The translations under genes were made by a program, and so were the position numbers. From the NCBI RefSeq assembly GCF_900240385.1, contig NZ_OEQH01000006.1, forward strand, positions 1 through 56,293: DNA of 56,293 nucleotides. Direction: 5' to 3'. Shown piece after piece: positions 45,346-53,644 of the stretch (position 1 is its first letter; every line of letters begins with the position of its first letter). Source of the DNA: Clostridium minihomine (GTDB taxonomy: Bacteria; Bacillota; Clostridia; Oscillospirales; Acutalibacteraceae). The notes beneath the pieces were generated by a model, which was not told the DNA's origin, did no database searches, and was given only the letters and a program-made list of their open reading frames with translations.

Positions 45346-46440
45346 ATGGTTATGGAAATGCCTGATAAGAAAACGGTTATCAGAGATCTGATTGAGTTAG
45401 GAAAGAGCAAAGGACAGCTTTCCACAAAGGAAATTCTGGACGCTCTTGGCGAATTGGACTTTGAGCCGGAACAAATCGAAAAATTCTATGACACTCTGGA
45501 AACTCAGGGTGTTGAAATTATAGAGGATTTTGCCAATTTGCCGCTGGAAGGACTGGAAATTCCGACAGGGGAAAGCGAAGAGGTGGACGTCTCCCTTGCC
45601 ACAGAAGGCATTGCCATAGACGACCCCGTAAAAGTGTACCTGAAAGAAATCGGCCGGGTTCCACTTTTGTCCCCAGAGGAAGAAATCGATTTGGCGATTC
45701 GTATCTCTAACGGTGACGAGGCTGCCAAGAAAAGACTGTCAGAAGCCAACCTGCGTTTGGTTGTCAGTATTGCAAAGCGGTATTTGGGCCGCGGAATGCA
45801 GTTTTTGGATTTGATTCAGGAAGGAAATCTGGGTCTGATCAAAGCCGTTGAAAAGTTCGACTATACCAAGGGATTTAAGTTTTCCACTTATGCTACCTGG
45901 TGGATTCGTCAGGCCATTACCCGTGCCATTGCGGATCAGGCTCGTACCATTCGTATTCCAGTTCATATGGTGGAAACAATTAATAAAGTAAAAAAGGTGT
46001 CCAGTCAGCTGCTGCACACCAATGGCCACGAACCCACAGCCGACGAAGTGTCTTTGGAGCTGGATATGCCCGTGGATAAGGTGCGTGAAATCATGCGGGT
46101 GGCTCAGGAGCCGGTATCTTTGGAAACGCCTATCGGTGAAGAAGAAGACAGCCACTTGGGGGATTTTATTCCCGATGATGAAGCGCCCGCCCCTGCCGAT
46201 GCGGCTTCTCACACCTTGCTGCGGGAACAGCTGGGCGAGGTTCTGGATACTTTGACACCGCGGGAAGAAAAGGTTTTGCGCCTTCGCTTTGGGCTGGAGG
46301 ACGGCCGTTCCCGCACCTTAGAGGAAGTGGGAAAAGAATTTAACGTAACCCGTGAGCGAATCCGTCAGATTGAAGCCAAAGCGCTTCGCAAGCTGCGTCA
46401 CCCCAGCCGCAGCAAAAAGCTGAAGGATTTCTTGGACTAA
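45346..46440 (+). CDS. rpoD: Principal sigma factor RpoD (sigma-A)
   Basis: A 364-residue group 1 sigma factor. A short region 1.1 (residues 5-60) is followed by region 1.2 ([18 protein letters not shown]), region 2 ([20 protein letters not shown], then [17 protein letters not shown]), region 3, and region 4 ([20 protein letters not shown]). It is about 60 residues longer than sigma-B types and typical for Bacillota housekeeping factors. The start follows AGGGGGATACA. Confidence 0.98.
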   Translation: MVMEMPDKKTVIRDLIELGKSKGQLSTKEILDALGELDFEPEQIEKFYDTLETQGVEIIEDFANLPLEGLEIPTGESEEVDVSLATEGIAIDDPVKVYLKEIGRVPLLSPEEEIDLAIRISNGDEAAKKRLSEANLRLVVSIAKRYLGRGMQFLDLIQEGNLGLIKAVEKFDYTKGFKFSTYATWWIRQAITRAIADQARTIRIPVHMVETINKVKKVSSQLLHTNGHEPTADEVSLELDMPVDKVREIMRVAQEPVSLETPIGEEEDSHLGDFIPDDEAPAPADAASHTLLREQLGEVLDTLTPREEKVLRLRFGLEDGRSRTLEEVGKEFNVTRERIRQIEAKALRKLRHPSRSKKLKDFLD

Positions 46441-46457
46441 ATAAAAGGAGCGGCGCC

Positions 46458-46907
46458 ATGCATATGACATTAGAAACGGACTATGCTGTCAGAATCGTGG
46501 ATTTGCTGGCGGCGTCCAATCAAAAGGTGGATGCGCGCGGCATTGCAGAAAGCACCCATGTGCCACTTCGGTTTGCGCTGAAAATTTTGCGCAAGCTGGT
46601 TTCTGACGGCTTGGTAAAGTCTTACAAAGGGGCTCACGGCGGCTATGTACTGGCCCGCCCGGGCAGTGAGATTACCCTGCGGGAAGTGATCGAGTCGGTG
46701 GAAGGGCCATACATGATCAGCCGGTGCCAGCAGGATGAATATGCCTGCACCCACCAGGCTTGCCGGTATCACCGCATTTATGCTCAAATTTCAGAGTCGG
46801 TGCGGCAGCAGCTGGATTCTTATACGTTTTCTTATGAGCCAACTTGCAGTCAGCATTGTGCTTGTGGGGAGAACGAGAAGCAGGAAACTACCGGAATTCA
46901 TAAATAA
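46458..46907 (+). CDS. Rrf2-family iron-sulfur regulator
   Basis: A 149-residue Rrf2 protein. The winged helix reads LETDYAVRIVDLLA, VPLRFALKILRKLVSDGLV and KGAHGGYVLARP, followed by the Cys cluster CQQDEYACTHQACRYH that holds an iron-sulfur cluster in IscR/NsrR relatives. Two further Cys pairs occur near the C-terminus (CSQHCACGE). It follows rpoD by 17 bp with RBS AAAAGGAGCGGCGCC. It probably senses redox state or iron-sulfur status; its targets are unknown. Confidence 0.93.
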   Translation: MHMTLETDYAVRIVDLLAASNQKVDARGIAESTHVPLRFALKILRKLVSDGLVKSYKGAHGGYVLARPGSEITLREVIESVEGPYMISRCQQDEYACTHQACRYHRIYAQISESVRQQLDSYTFSYEPTCSQHCACGENEKQETTGIHK

Positions 46908-46921
46908 TCTGACAGAAAAAG

Positions 46922-46970
46922 AAGAACGCCGGCTTGATTGGCTTTTGCCAAACCTGACCGGCGTTCTATT
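46922..46970. terminator. Terminator between Rrf2 and GNAT genes
   Basis: AGAACGCCGG pairs with CCGGCGTTCT across a long internal part and runs into ATTATTT. It lies between convergent genes and may serve both. Confidence 0.75.
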
Positions 46971-47020
46971 ATTTATAGTGTGTTGCTGTGAATCATTTAT
47001 TTTCTCTTTTTTAGTGCATT

Positions 47021-47506
47021 TTATAAAGAATAATAAAACAAGATGATATCCTGATAGGTGTTATCTTTGCTTAAAAATCCCTGGGGAACGGTGCCGATTT
47101 CAATAAACCCCAGTTTTCGGTATAGCTGAATGGCATAGGTATTGGTTTTTACAACTGCATTAAATTGCAGCAGGCGAAATCCCATCAATCGGGCCTGCTG
47201 TATAGAATGTTTTACTAAATACTCCCCGATTCCCTTGCCCCGGCTTTCCGGAGGAATCATATATCCTGCATTGGCCTGATGCCCGCATCGGCCCACATTA
47301 TTGGGGTGCAGTATGTATAACCCGGCTACCTTGCCGTCCAATTCCGCCACGGCAGTGAATGTTTGCTCCCCAAAAAAGAATTCTGCCTGTTTCGGCGTTA
47401 AAAATTCGGTTTGTGGGAACGAGGTTCCTTCTTCAATGACGGTATTCCAAATATCTGTTAATGCCGGAAGATCTTGTTTTTGATATTCCCGAATCAATAG
47501 GTTCAT
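47021..47506 (-). CDS. GNAT-family N-acetyltransferase
   Basis: A 161-residue acetyltransferase: LIREYQKQDLPALTDIWN at the start, the acetyl-CoA loop PESRGKGIGEYLVKHSIQQA (Q/RxxGxG/A type), and AIQLYRKLGFIEIGTVP near the end. It resembles phosphinothricin or protein-alanine acetyltransferases; the substrate is not known. I chose ATG 47506 after AGGAAGTGCAGC. Confidence 0.92.
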   Translation of the reverse strand: MNLLIREYQKQDLPALTDIWNTVIEEGTSFPQTEFLTPKQAEFFFGEQTFTAVAELDGKVAGLYILHPNNVGRCGHQANAGYMIPPESRGKGIGEYLVKHSIQQARLMGFRLLQFNAVVKTNTYAIQLYRKLGFIEIGTVPQGFLSKDNTYQDIILFYYSL

Positions 47507-47623
47507 GCTGCACTTCCTGTCTTTGTTTCGCCTATTTTTTAAGCAAAGTATAGCATAAGCCCAATTACATGACAAGAAATTTTAAAGTTCTTTACTCTTT
47601 TCTGAAATAAAAGTAAAAAACGC

Positions 47624-47652
47624 TTGACATTTTAACAGGAGAATGGTATTAT
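47624..47652 (+). promoter_or_regulatory. Sigma-A promoter of tRNA-fMet
   Basis: A perfect TTGACA (47624-47629) and TATTAT (47647-47652) are 17 bp apart, 45 bp before the tRNA. Confidence 0.85.
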
Positions 47653-47697
47653 ATTTAAGCACTCTTGAGAGAGGCACTGAGAAAAAATAGTTTATAT

Positions 47698-47778
<81 letters not shown>

Positions 47779-47814
47779 AACCTAGTAACCATCCGGTTGC
47801 TGGGTTTTCTTTTT
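47779..47814 (+). terminator. Element-borne terminator for tRNA-fMet
   Basis: AACCTAGTAACC pairs with GGTTGCTGGGTT (two G-U pairs) around ATCC and is followed by TTCTTTTT. It starts one base after attL, so the element supplies the tRNA with a new terminator while the old one remains beyond attR (56003-56036). Confidence 0.8.
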
Positions 47815-48095
47815 GTCTTCATTTAATTTTAATTTTTAGATTTGGTCGTTATTGCTTTTGAAATGGTCATTTTTTATGACTTTTTTATTTTAAAGAGAGC
47901 TGGAAAGAAAATGACAAAGCAAGTAAAGAGATGCCATAAATTCACTGCAAGTGTATTATATAAATAAATACTTGATTATTTCGATTTTAGGTCGATGTAT
48001 TAATAAGATTGTAATACTGTCATTCGGGAAGAGACAAAGATTCAGTTTCAGAAAATCTATATAAATAAATTTTAATGAATTAAGGATGATTGATC
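47815..48095. other. AT-rich gap at the left end of the element
   Basis: About 280 bp, very AT-rich, without a gene. It presumably contains the promoter of the membrane gene at 48096, but several AT-rich boxes are possible. Confidence 0.3.
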
Positions 48096-48341
48096 ATGGC
48101 AATGTGGTTATGGATAATTCTCTTAATTATTGATGTTCTGTATCTTGGAGTTTCTGCTTATTTCACAGCATATTATATAATAGGATTCCTGCCTGATTAT
48201 AAAGCTAGAGCTTTGAGTAATCAAGAAATAATTAAAATTAAACAAGATGGTATAATTCATATAACAGAAGAAAAATATGCTAAATTGATTAAGTCAGAAA
48301 GGTATATAAAGAGTAGTTCTAAAAGAAAGTCGTATTCTTAA
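48096..48341 (+). CDS. Small membrane protein, possibly the N-terminal part of a split gene
   Basis: An 81-residue protein of unknown function. Residues 1-30 form a hydrophobic helix (MAMWLWIILLIIDVLYLG) and the rest is charged, ending in the very basic KSSSKRKSYS. The ATG follows AAGGATGATTGATC. A second frame opens before its stop and continues to 48723, encoding more charged sequence and a second hydrophobic end, so the two may be one protein broken by a frameshift in the AAAAGAAAG stretch near 48320. The codon use is extremely AT-rich. Confidence 0.5.
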   Translation: MAMWLWIILLIIDVLYLGVSAYFTAYYIIGFLPDYKARALSNQEIIKIKQDGIIHITEEKYAKLIKSERYIKSSSKRKSYS

Positions 48342-48456
48342 CCATTTTAAAAGATCAACCTATTTCTTTATAGCTCAATTCTTAAACGATAGAGATATAG
48401 TTTTTAATATTTCACTTAAGAAAAAGAAATTATATACGAAAATACATATTAAACAG

Positions 48457-48723
48457 TTGTCAGATGAACAAATATCATATCTCTATATTCGTAGACATGA
48501 TAATGCAATAATGTATATTGGTGATTTTACATTTAAGGATTTTAACCAAATACTAATTACACCTATAATGTTTAGCGATGAGAATCGCAATATTAAACAT
48601 TATCTTAATATAAGAAATTTAAAATTTATTGGAGTATGTTTTATTCTAGTTATTGCACTTATAGTTATATATCAAATACTATTTATAATAATAGTATTTG
48701 CAATTATGAATTTAGTTTATTAA
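48457..48723 (+). CDS. Small membrane protein, possibly the C-terminal part of a split gene
   Basis: The frame is open from about 48311, and the only usual start in it is TTG at 48457, without a good ribosome binding site. It encodes a soluble stretch (YIRRHDNAIMYIGDFTF) and a strongly hydrophobic end (residues 56-88, FIGVCFILVIALIVIYQ). I do not recognise it. Fused to the gene before it, the product would have one helix at each end and a soluble middle of about 130 residues. Confidence 0.4.
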   Translation: MSDEQISYLYIRRHDNAIMYIGDFTFKDFNQILITPIMFSDENRNIKHYLNIRNLKFIGVCFILVIALIVIYQILFIIIVFAIMNLVY

Positions 48724-48968
48724 TATACAGTTTGTTGATATAAGCATATTTTTTGATTAACAGTGCTAATGCAGGCGTTTAGTCACTATTCCTTTCAATA
48801 CAATTGATCCACTAGTAAAAAAATGTAGCTTTGCAACACATCCGGCTTTTTTTATGACACGATTTACGCGTGTGGATAAAAGTATTCGGAGATTTCGGAG
48901 GCCTTAAAAAACATATACAAAATACGCTCTATAAAAGTCAAAGAATATTTAGAGAATGTGGTGTATGT
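48724..48968. other. Gap between the membrane genes and the integrase remnant
   Basis: About 245 bp with no gene. A weak hairpin with TTTTTTTATG near 48840-48858 may end the transcript of the membrane genes. Confidence 0.3.
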
Positions 48969-48969
48969 A

Positions 48970-49008
48970 CTCAAAAAGAGACTTATCCAACCGGATAGGC
49001 CTCTTATT
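48970..49008. terminator. Terminator of the integrase remnant
   Basis: On the minus strand AAGAGGCCTATCC pairs with GGATAAGTCTCTT (one mismatch and one bulge) around GGTT, followed by TTTGAG; the plus strand also ends in ATTTTTAT. Confidence 0.65.
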
Positions 49009-49009
49009 T

Positions 49010-49640
49010 TTATGCCTGATTCTTTTTGTAGCCGGGATTCAATAAATCTTGTAGGGTGTCGGCGGCTGCTTCGTTTGCTGACTTAATTGCATGGGCATAT
49101 ATCTTGCCGGTAGTTGTTTCATTGGCATGACCAAGCCGCTCCGCAACAGTTGTGATTGGTACGCCACCAGCAATTTGCAGTGTAGCGTTGGTGTGCCGAA
49201 GTGAATGTATTGAAATTGGCGGTAGATCCGTTGTCTTAATGAATTTACGGAACCAATCGCTAACCACGTCTGGATTAATTGCAGAGCCATTCTCGGCAGT
49301 GAATATGCGATTGCTATCTGCCATCTATCACCCATTAAAAGACGTTGCTGGGTCTGCCAGAGCCTGTATTCCTTCATCATATCAATTGCTACCATAGGGA
49401 TTTTAATTACCCGCTGAGAGGTAAAGTTTTTAGTAGTATCCTCGAAGATCCCTTTCTTTGAAAGATAAAGGGAGGAGCGGCTTACGGTAAGTAGTGCATT
49501 ATCAAAATCAATGTCCTGCCATTCCAATCCGCACAATTCCCCACGACGTAGACCAGTATAAAGTAGCAGCTTAACAATAGTCTTACAATTGCTGTCGGAA
49601 ACACTGGTAATTGGGTAGAGATTCAAAAAAATCTTAATCC
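49010..49640 (-). pseudogene. Tyrosine integrase, truncated and frameshifted
   Basis: The catalytic half of a phage/Tn916-type integrase. The first frame has LLLYTGLRRGELCGLEW (first catalytic Arg) and continues to about 49325; a shift of one base then leads to the second frame with NRIFTAENGSAINPDV, SIHSLRHTNATLQI (His-x-x-Arg), ERLGHANETTT and KIYAHAI (the Tyr nucleophile). The N-terminal core-binding and arm-binding domains, about 190 residues, are absent; the sequence upstream belongs to a plus-strand gene fragment. Such a gene should not give an active enzyme. Confidence 0.85.
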
Positions 49641-49751
49641 TGCTGCTGTACACGAAACAGATCCGGGAATTTTCCAGCATGAACTGGTGGATGCGGTTAT
49701 TGAGGGTAACCTCTTGATTATTGCCAATCTTAAAAGAACGGTGAATGTGTG
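49615..49751 (+). pseudogene. C-terminal fragment of an unknown plus-strand gene
   Basis: About 45 codons that read like a protein end (NPAAVHETDPGIFQHELVDA ... ANLKRTVNV) and stop at 49751, overlapping the next start as GTGA. The frame has no start of its own and abuts the truncated integrase, so a deletion probably joined the two. Confidence 0.45.
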
Positions 49752-49937
49752 AAAGTGCACATTTCCTATTTACCAAATGAAGAACAAAAGGCTGTTAATG
49801 TGTTTGAAGTTGTGCGAAGGTTTATCCCTGGGGCAAGGGTACACAAGCACATAAGTAAGCCACCGTTTGTTCACTTGTATCTAACTACAAAGCCCTCTGC
49901 AAACACACAGGATACCGAGAAAGACAGTTTGACATAA
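49749..49937 (+). CDS. Small protein of unknown function, 62 residues
   Basis: Begins with GTG at 49749, overlapping the stop of the fragment before it. The product, KVHISYLPNEEQKAVNVF ... RRFIPGARVHKHISKPPF, ending in charged residues, looks like a compact alpha/beta domain common in Bacillota phages and integrative elements, but I cannot name it. It is followed at 50009 by a terminator. Confidence 0.55.
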   Translation: MKVHISYLPNEEQKAVNVFEVVRRFIPGARVHKHISKPPFVHLYLTTKPSANTQDTEKDSLT

Positions 49938-50008
49938 ACTTCATGTTTTGGTACGATAAAAATACAAATTCAAGCACAGAGTACCGCCAATAGGCAGCCA
50001 TTTTAAAG

Positions 50009-50053
50009 GCATGGGAAACAGCTTAACCAGCTGCTATCCTATGCTTTTTTTCT
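50009..50053 (+). terminator. Terminator before the sigma-like gene
   Basis: GCATGGGA and TCCTATGC pair around an inner CAGC / GCTG stem, followed by TTTTTTTCT. Confidence 0.75.
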
Positions 50054-50198
50054 ATTTTTATGGTCTCACAAATCTCACTATACTCGCGCGTTACCGTGTC
50101 CACTAATTACCTTTGGAGGGGTGAGATTTAAAATCGCACCCTTAACCTTTCTTAGGGTCACATACCAGTATTTATAAGTGTCAAAGGAGTACCTAACC

Positions 50199-50966
50199 AT
50201 GGAAACAAACGAAGAACTAGCCCTACGTGTAAAGGCTGACGATAACGAAGCCGTGGCGGCTCTATGGGAACAAACCAAGAAGCTTGCCTATAAGTTTGCA
50301 TTGCAATTTTATAACCGCAGTTTATCATCCTGTGCATCCGCTGGGATTACCCTTGAAGATGTTCAACAAGAATTATTCTTGGTTGTATTGGATGCTGCCA
50401 GAGCATTTGACCAAACCAAGGGTTTCAAGTTTACATCCTTTATGAGTTTTCATGCAAAGAATCGGTTTAATGGTCTTATCGGGCTTCGTACAAGCAAGTC
50501 AAAGAATGAGCCACTCCACAACTGTATGAGCCTTGACGAGCCTATAAAGGGCAACACTTACGACATGAAACTATCTGAAATAATTATAGATCAAAACTCA
50601 GAAAAGCCTTTTGAAGATGTCCTGGACAATCAGAAAGCCAAAGAATTAAAAGCTACAATTTTATTGGCAATGGAGCGGCTTACCAACGAGCAGCAAAGAG
50701 TGATTCAATGCAGGTATTATGAAAAAAAGACATATGATGAAACTGGTGCTGATATTGGAAAGAATAGGTCAATGGCAAGGCAGTTAGAAGCAAATGCACT
50801 TAGAGAAATGAGACGGTCACCGTTCTATAAACAGTTGGCCGGATTCTTATATGATGAACTAGAGAGCGCTGCATATAAAGGAACCGGGTTAAAATCTTTT
50901 CAACATACATGGACAAGTTCTGTAGAGCGTACAGCAGAACAGATTGAGAGAGTGGAGCGGCTTTAG
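50199..50966 (+). CDS. Phage-like sigma-70-family factor
   Basis: A 255-residue protein. Residues 5-110 match sigma region 2 (NEELALRVKADDNEAVAAL, VQQELFLVVLDAARAFD, KGFKFTSFMSFHAKNRF) and residues 155-215 match region 4 (MERLTNEQQRVIQCRYYEK, then GADIGKNRSMARQLEANAL). It probably directs RNA polymerase to promoters of the element, as late regulators of phage satellites do. The ATG follows CAAAGGAGTACCTAACC. The last codons contain the GGAGCGGCT motif. Confidence 0.8.
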   Translation: METNEELALRVKADDNEAVAALWEQTKKLAYKFALQFYNRSLSSCASAGITLEDVQQELFLVVLDAARAFDQTKGFKFTSFMSFHAKNRFNGLIGLRTSKSKNEPLHNCMSLDEPIKGNTYDMKLSEIIIDQNSEKPFEDVLDNQKAKELKATILLAMERLTNEQQRVIQCRYYEKKTYDETGADIGKNRSMARQLEANALREMRRSPFYKQLAGFLYDELESAAYKGTGLKSFQHTWTSSVERTAEQIERVERL

Positions 50967-51265
50967 AAAAGTTCTCTATAACGAAACAACTCCAATATGA
51001 GGTAAGTTTTCATTTGAAAAAATCCCTCGCGTGCGTGAAGTTTATTATTGTCATGAACTATTTCGAGTTACAGCTTTGATTTCCCTATAAAAGATCACTG
51101 CTTTAACCCCCTACCCTCATATACGCAAGAAGAATATAATTTGTCTAGGACCCTAACGAGTAACGCCCTCAATTTAAAAACACTGTTTTTTCTACCCGGG
51201 GGTAGGGCTACCGTCATTCAGAACATAAATAAAGAGGGAGCATAGCCGCTCCCTCAATCTATCTA
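50967..51265. other. Gap between sigma-like gene and Fic gene
   Basis: About 300 bp between convergent genes. It contains the palindromic CTACCCGGGGGTAGGG near 51193-51208 and, at its right end, GAGGGAGC / GCTCCCTC (51233-51255), a hairpin that includes AGCCGCTCC and may end the Fic transcript. No gene is supported. Confidence 0.4.
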
Positions 51266-52000
51266 CTATTCTAAAATTCTAATGTGTTTTTCCAGTTCTT
51301 CTATCTCGTATCCAGAAATCAACTGTGTAAGAACCTCTGCGGAATGACTTTCTCCATAATAGCTGTCGAAACTGTCATAGTATTTTCTCCGGTCCGCAAA
51401 CTTAATGTTGATTGGCAGCAGCCCAGCTTTGATTAATTCAAAGTTTAGAATCAGCCTGCCAGTTCTTCCGTTTCCGTCAATGAACGGATGGATTCCTTCA
51501 AAGCGCAAATGAAATTCTGCTATGGCTTCAATGATGTGTTTGCTTGCTTTCATATCCTTGTAGTCACTAATAAGCCGCTCCATTTGCACAGGGACAAGAT
51601 AAGGCTGCGGTGGTTCATGAAGTGCCCCCAAGATAGTAACCGGTAAATTACGGTACACACCACGGTTTGCTGCATCATTCATTAGAACCAACGAATGAAT
51701 GTCTTTTACAACACGCTCTGTAAGAGGTGTCCCAGCGTCTGCCAGCGATATAACATATTCAAAGGCGTCTTTATGTCCTATAGCCTCTAAATGCTCTCTG
51801 AGGGGCTTCTCGGCAATGGTAATGCCTTCCTGCAATATAAGAGCGGTTTCTCTTAGAGTAAGTGTGTTACCCTCAATTGCATTGGAATGATAAGTGTTTT
51901 CTATCATGAACTCATCCCGCAGCCGTTTGATCTCTGCTGCATTTAGGGGACGCATAGTTTTTAGCTTGGTCTGTAGCTGGTCTATCTTAGTAAAGTCCAT
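51266..52000 (-). CDS. Fic-domain protein (adenylyltransferase type)
   Basis: A 244-residue Fic protein. The catalytic motif HPFIDGNGRTGRL is complete, and the N-terminal inhibitory helix motif (S/T)xxxE(G/N) is present as SNAIEGN, so this is a class II, self-inhibited type. The flap region precedes the motif as ILGALHEPPQPYLVP. Such enzymes transfer AMP to target proteins; many act as toxins or regulators. I chose the ATG at 52000 after AAGGGGTGTAACC. It is the last gene of an operon with the Xis-like and Cro/C1 proteins. Confidence 0.92.
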   Translation of the reverse strand: MDFTKIDQLQTKLKTMRPLNAAEIKRLRDEFMIENTYHSNAIEGNTLTLRETALILQEGITIAEKPLREHLEAIGHKDAFEYVISLADAGTPLTERVVKDIHSLVLMNDAANRGVYRNLPVTILGALHEPPQPYLVPVQMERLISDYKDMKASKHIIEAIAEFHLRFEGIHPFIDGNGRTGRLILNFELIKAGLLPINIKFADRRKYYDSFDSYYGESHSAEVLTQLISGYEIEELEKHIRILE

Positions 52001-52002
52001 GG

Positions 52003-52296
52003 TTACACCCCTTGTATATTTAATGAAAACGCAACGCCGTTTGTATACCAAAGATAAAATTTAACTGTTGGAATTTTATAAGCCTTGTTCACAGCTCCCA
52101 TTTGGTGCCACATCAAACCGAAAGGAGCAATATGGTTATCGAGATAGGCTCGTAAACCTTCTGGGGATACTTTCATGAATCTTGCGGCTACTGGTAAGGG
52201 AATCAAATCAGGATATTCCTCTACCAATTGATTAAGCTCACACAGCTTGTCAATGATAGGTTGAGGAACTGTTAAAGCATCCTTCAAACTATTCAT
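52003..52296 (-). CDS. Small Xis-like helix-turn-helix protein
   Basis: A 97-residue protein. The middle, IPLPVAARFMKVSPEGLRAY, looks like a winged helix of the excisionase/AlpA type, and the end PTVKFYLWYTNG like the wing and following helix. A similar domain occurs at 54295-54540 (LVPSEIAAVLGMHPQDIRDH). The start at 52296 overlaps the Cro/C1 gene by 8 bp and the stop lies 2 bp before the Fic start, so the three genes are translationally coupled. It could regulate or bind DNA together with Fic's operon; the function is not known. Confidence 0.55.
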   Translation of the reverse strand: MNSLKDALTVPQPIIDKLCELNQLVEEYPDLIPLPVAARFMKVSPEGLRAYLDNHIAPFGLMWHQMGAVNKAYKIPTVKFYLWYTNGVAFSLNIQGV

Positions 52297-52507
52297 TAGA
52301 GGTATCCTCAACGTATTCCATAATGTCACCTGGTTGACAGTTAAGTAGTTCACAGATAGTAGAAAGATTCTCCCATGATACTGGTTTTCCTTCACGAAAA
52401 CTTTGAAGTGTAGCTTCTCCAAGTAGTTTTTCTTTTCTAATCCGATAAGTTGAATATCCAGCCTCTTTAAGCGCTGCAATGACATCTATTTTATATGTTA
52501 TAGGCAA
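52289..52507 (-). CDS. Cro/C1-type (XRE) repressor
   Basis: A 72-residue helix-turn-helix protein: TYKIDVIAALKEAGYSTYRI, EATLQSFREGKPVSWENLST and CELLNCQPGDIMEYV, the typical XRE pattern. The start is TTG at 52507, because GAAAGGAGAGAATCA directly before it is the ribosome binding site; longer readings start inside it. It most likely binds the palindrome at 52593-52623 and controls the divergent promoters, and so the lysogeny-like state of the element. Confidence 0.85.
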   Translation of the reverse strand: MPITYKIDVIAALKEAGYSTYRIRKEKLLGEATLQSFREGKPVSWENLSTICELLNCQPGDIMEYVEDTSNE

Positions 52508-52592
52508 ATGATTCTCTCCTTTCATAGGCTTAGTATAACACAAATATACACAAGAAACAAGTGTTTGTTCTCACTAAAGCATACACTGATTA

Positions 52593-52638
52593 TTTGTGTA
52601 TAAAGTTAATTGATATACACAAACTTTAAGTGTATAAT
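52593..52638 (+). promoter_or_regulatory. Divergent control region: operator and rightward promoter
   Basis: TTTGTGTATA (52593-52602) and TATACACAAA (52614-52623) form a perfect 10-bp inverted repeat. It overlaps the -35 box TTGATA (52610-52615) of a promoter with TATAAT at 52633-52638 and a 17-bp spacer. A related half-site, ACACAAATATACACAAG, lies near 52538-52554 beside the leftward gene. This is a typical repressor-controlled divergent switch. Confidence 0.75.
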
Positions 52639-52664
52639 AAGATTAATGAAAGGAGTTGTCACCA

Positions 52665-53084
52665 GTGTTCAATCTTCAATTAATTTGCAAAACAGCTAAT
52701 GCCCTAACCAAAGTTGGTCATAGCCGCTCCCAAGCATTTGTATTGGCATGGGTTATGGCAAAAGGAATGAACTCTAAGGTTACTGGCGTTACCCATGGAA
52801 AAAGGCAAACTGCCCTGCAAAGGCTTTTGCGATATGACCCGGCAGAGGTATCGGTCCATCTACACCGAGAGCCAGAAAATTTATATGATACCAATGCAGT
52901 TGCTGTTATTGTGTCTGTGCATGGTCGTGGAGCCTATAAGATGGGCTACTTGCCCTCACCTATAGCTGCGGTAATTGCCCCTTTGATAGACACAGGAAAG
53001 GCAATCCAGAGTATGTACCAAACTGTGAAAGGGGGGTATCTGCCAGGTATGAATTATGGCCTTGCAATCCAAATAAGAATATAG
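52665..53084 (+). CDS. HIRAN-like domain protein
   Basis: A 139-residue protein. The second half, VSVHLHREPENLYDTNAVAV and MGYLPSPIAAVIAPLIDTGK, fits the HIRAN domain, which binds single-stranded DNA ends; in other proteins it is fused to SWI/SNF helicases or nucleases. The N-terminal part (residues 1-50) is helical and includes a KRQTALQRLL stretch. I chose GTG 52665, 9 bp after AAAGGAG. It is the first gene from the controlled rightward promoter. A stand-alone HIRAN protein on an element suggests a role in DNA repair or replication-fork binding, which is inference. Confidence 0.6.
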   Translation: MFNLQLICKTANALTKVGHSRSQAFVLAWVMAKGMNSKVTGVTHGKRQTALQRLLRYDPAEVSVHLHREPENLYDTNAVAVIVSVHGRGAYKMGYLPSPIAAVIAPLIDTGKAIQSMYQTVKGGYLPGMNYGLAIQIRI

Positions 53085-53129
53085 GCGCTCTACACACCTA
53101 CCACAGCTGCAGAACGCCTATCAACCACC

Positions 53130-53176
53130 GGAGCGGTTCTATAAAAATTACACTTTTATTATAGCTTAGCCGCTCC
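53130..53176. repeat. Long inverted repeat with GGAGCGG / CCGCTCC ends
   Basis: GGAGCGG at 53130 pairs with CCGCTCC at 53170-53176, and inner TATAA / TTATA segments also pair. It lies between two plus-strand genes and may be a terminator or regulatory hairpin. It contains two instances of the element's dispersed motif. Confidence 0.5.
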
Positions 53177-53201
53177 ACAATTTCAAGAAGGAGAATGAAG
53201 A

Positions 53202-53567
53202 ATGACCGTTAATGATTTATCCCCCAGAGATATAGAACTACTAGAATATATGAATTTAGCGCGAGATAACCATTATGAAATTGGCCTAGCAGGGGAGGTG
53301 CTAAAGCAATTCCCAAACTTTACTATTAATAGTACACCAGAAGAAATATCAGAAATGATAGATCAAGAAATCAATAGTGCAGCTTCAAAAACGGGATATG
53401 ATCCTGCGGATCCACATCTTCTTCAATATAAAGAATTTTTGTTGATAATTTATAAGCATGTACTTTCGGGTTATTTCAAAGGTTTATTACACTATCATTT
53501 TACTCAAGACGAACTTGATGAAATGCGTATGCTATGCAAACAGGATACAGAGCAAATCGGTGCTTAA
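53202..53567 (+). CDS. Unknown protein, 121 residues
   Basis: I do not recognise this protein. It is acidic and helical, starting MTVNDLSPRDIELLEYMNLA, with no signal or membrane segment. The RBS is AAGAAGGAGAATGAAGA, which is good. It follows the inverted repeat at 53130 and is followed, after 77 bp, by another unknown gene in the same direction. No catalytic motif stands out. Confidence 0.65.
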   Translation: MTVNDLSPRDIELLEYMNLARDNHYEIGLAGEVLKQFPNFTINSTPEEISEMIDQEINSAASKTGYDPADPHLLQYKEFLLIIYKHVLSGYFKGLLHYHFTQDELDEMRMLCKQDTEQIGA

Positions 53568-53644
53568 TAAATTGGGGAGTGTAGTGTTAATTTATACAAG
53601 TAATGCTATCACAAAAAACTATTTAAAAAGGAGATATAACTATT

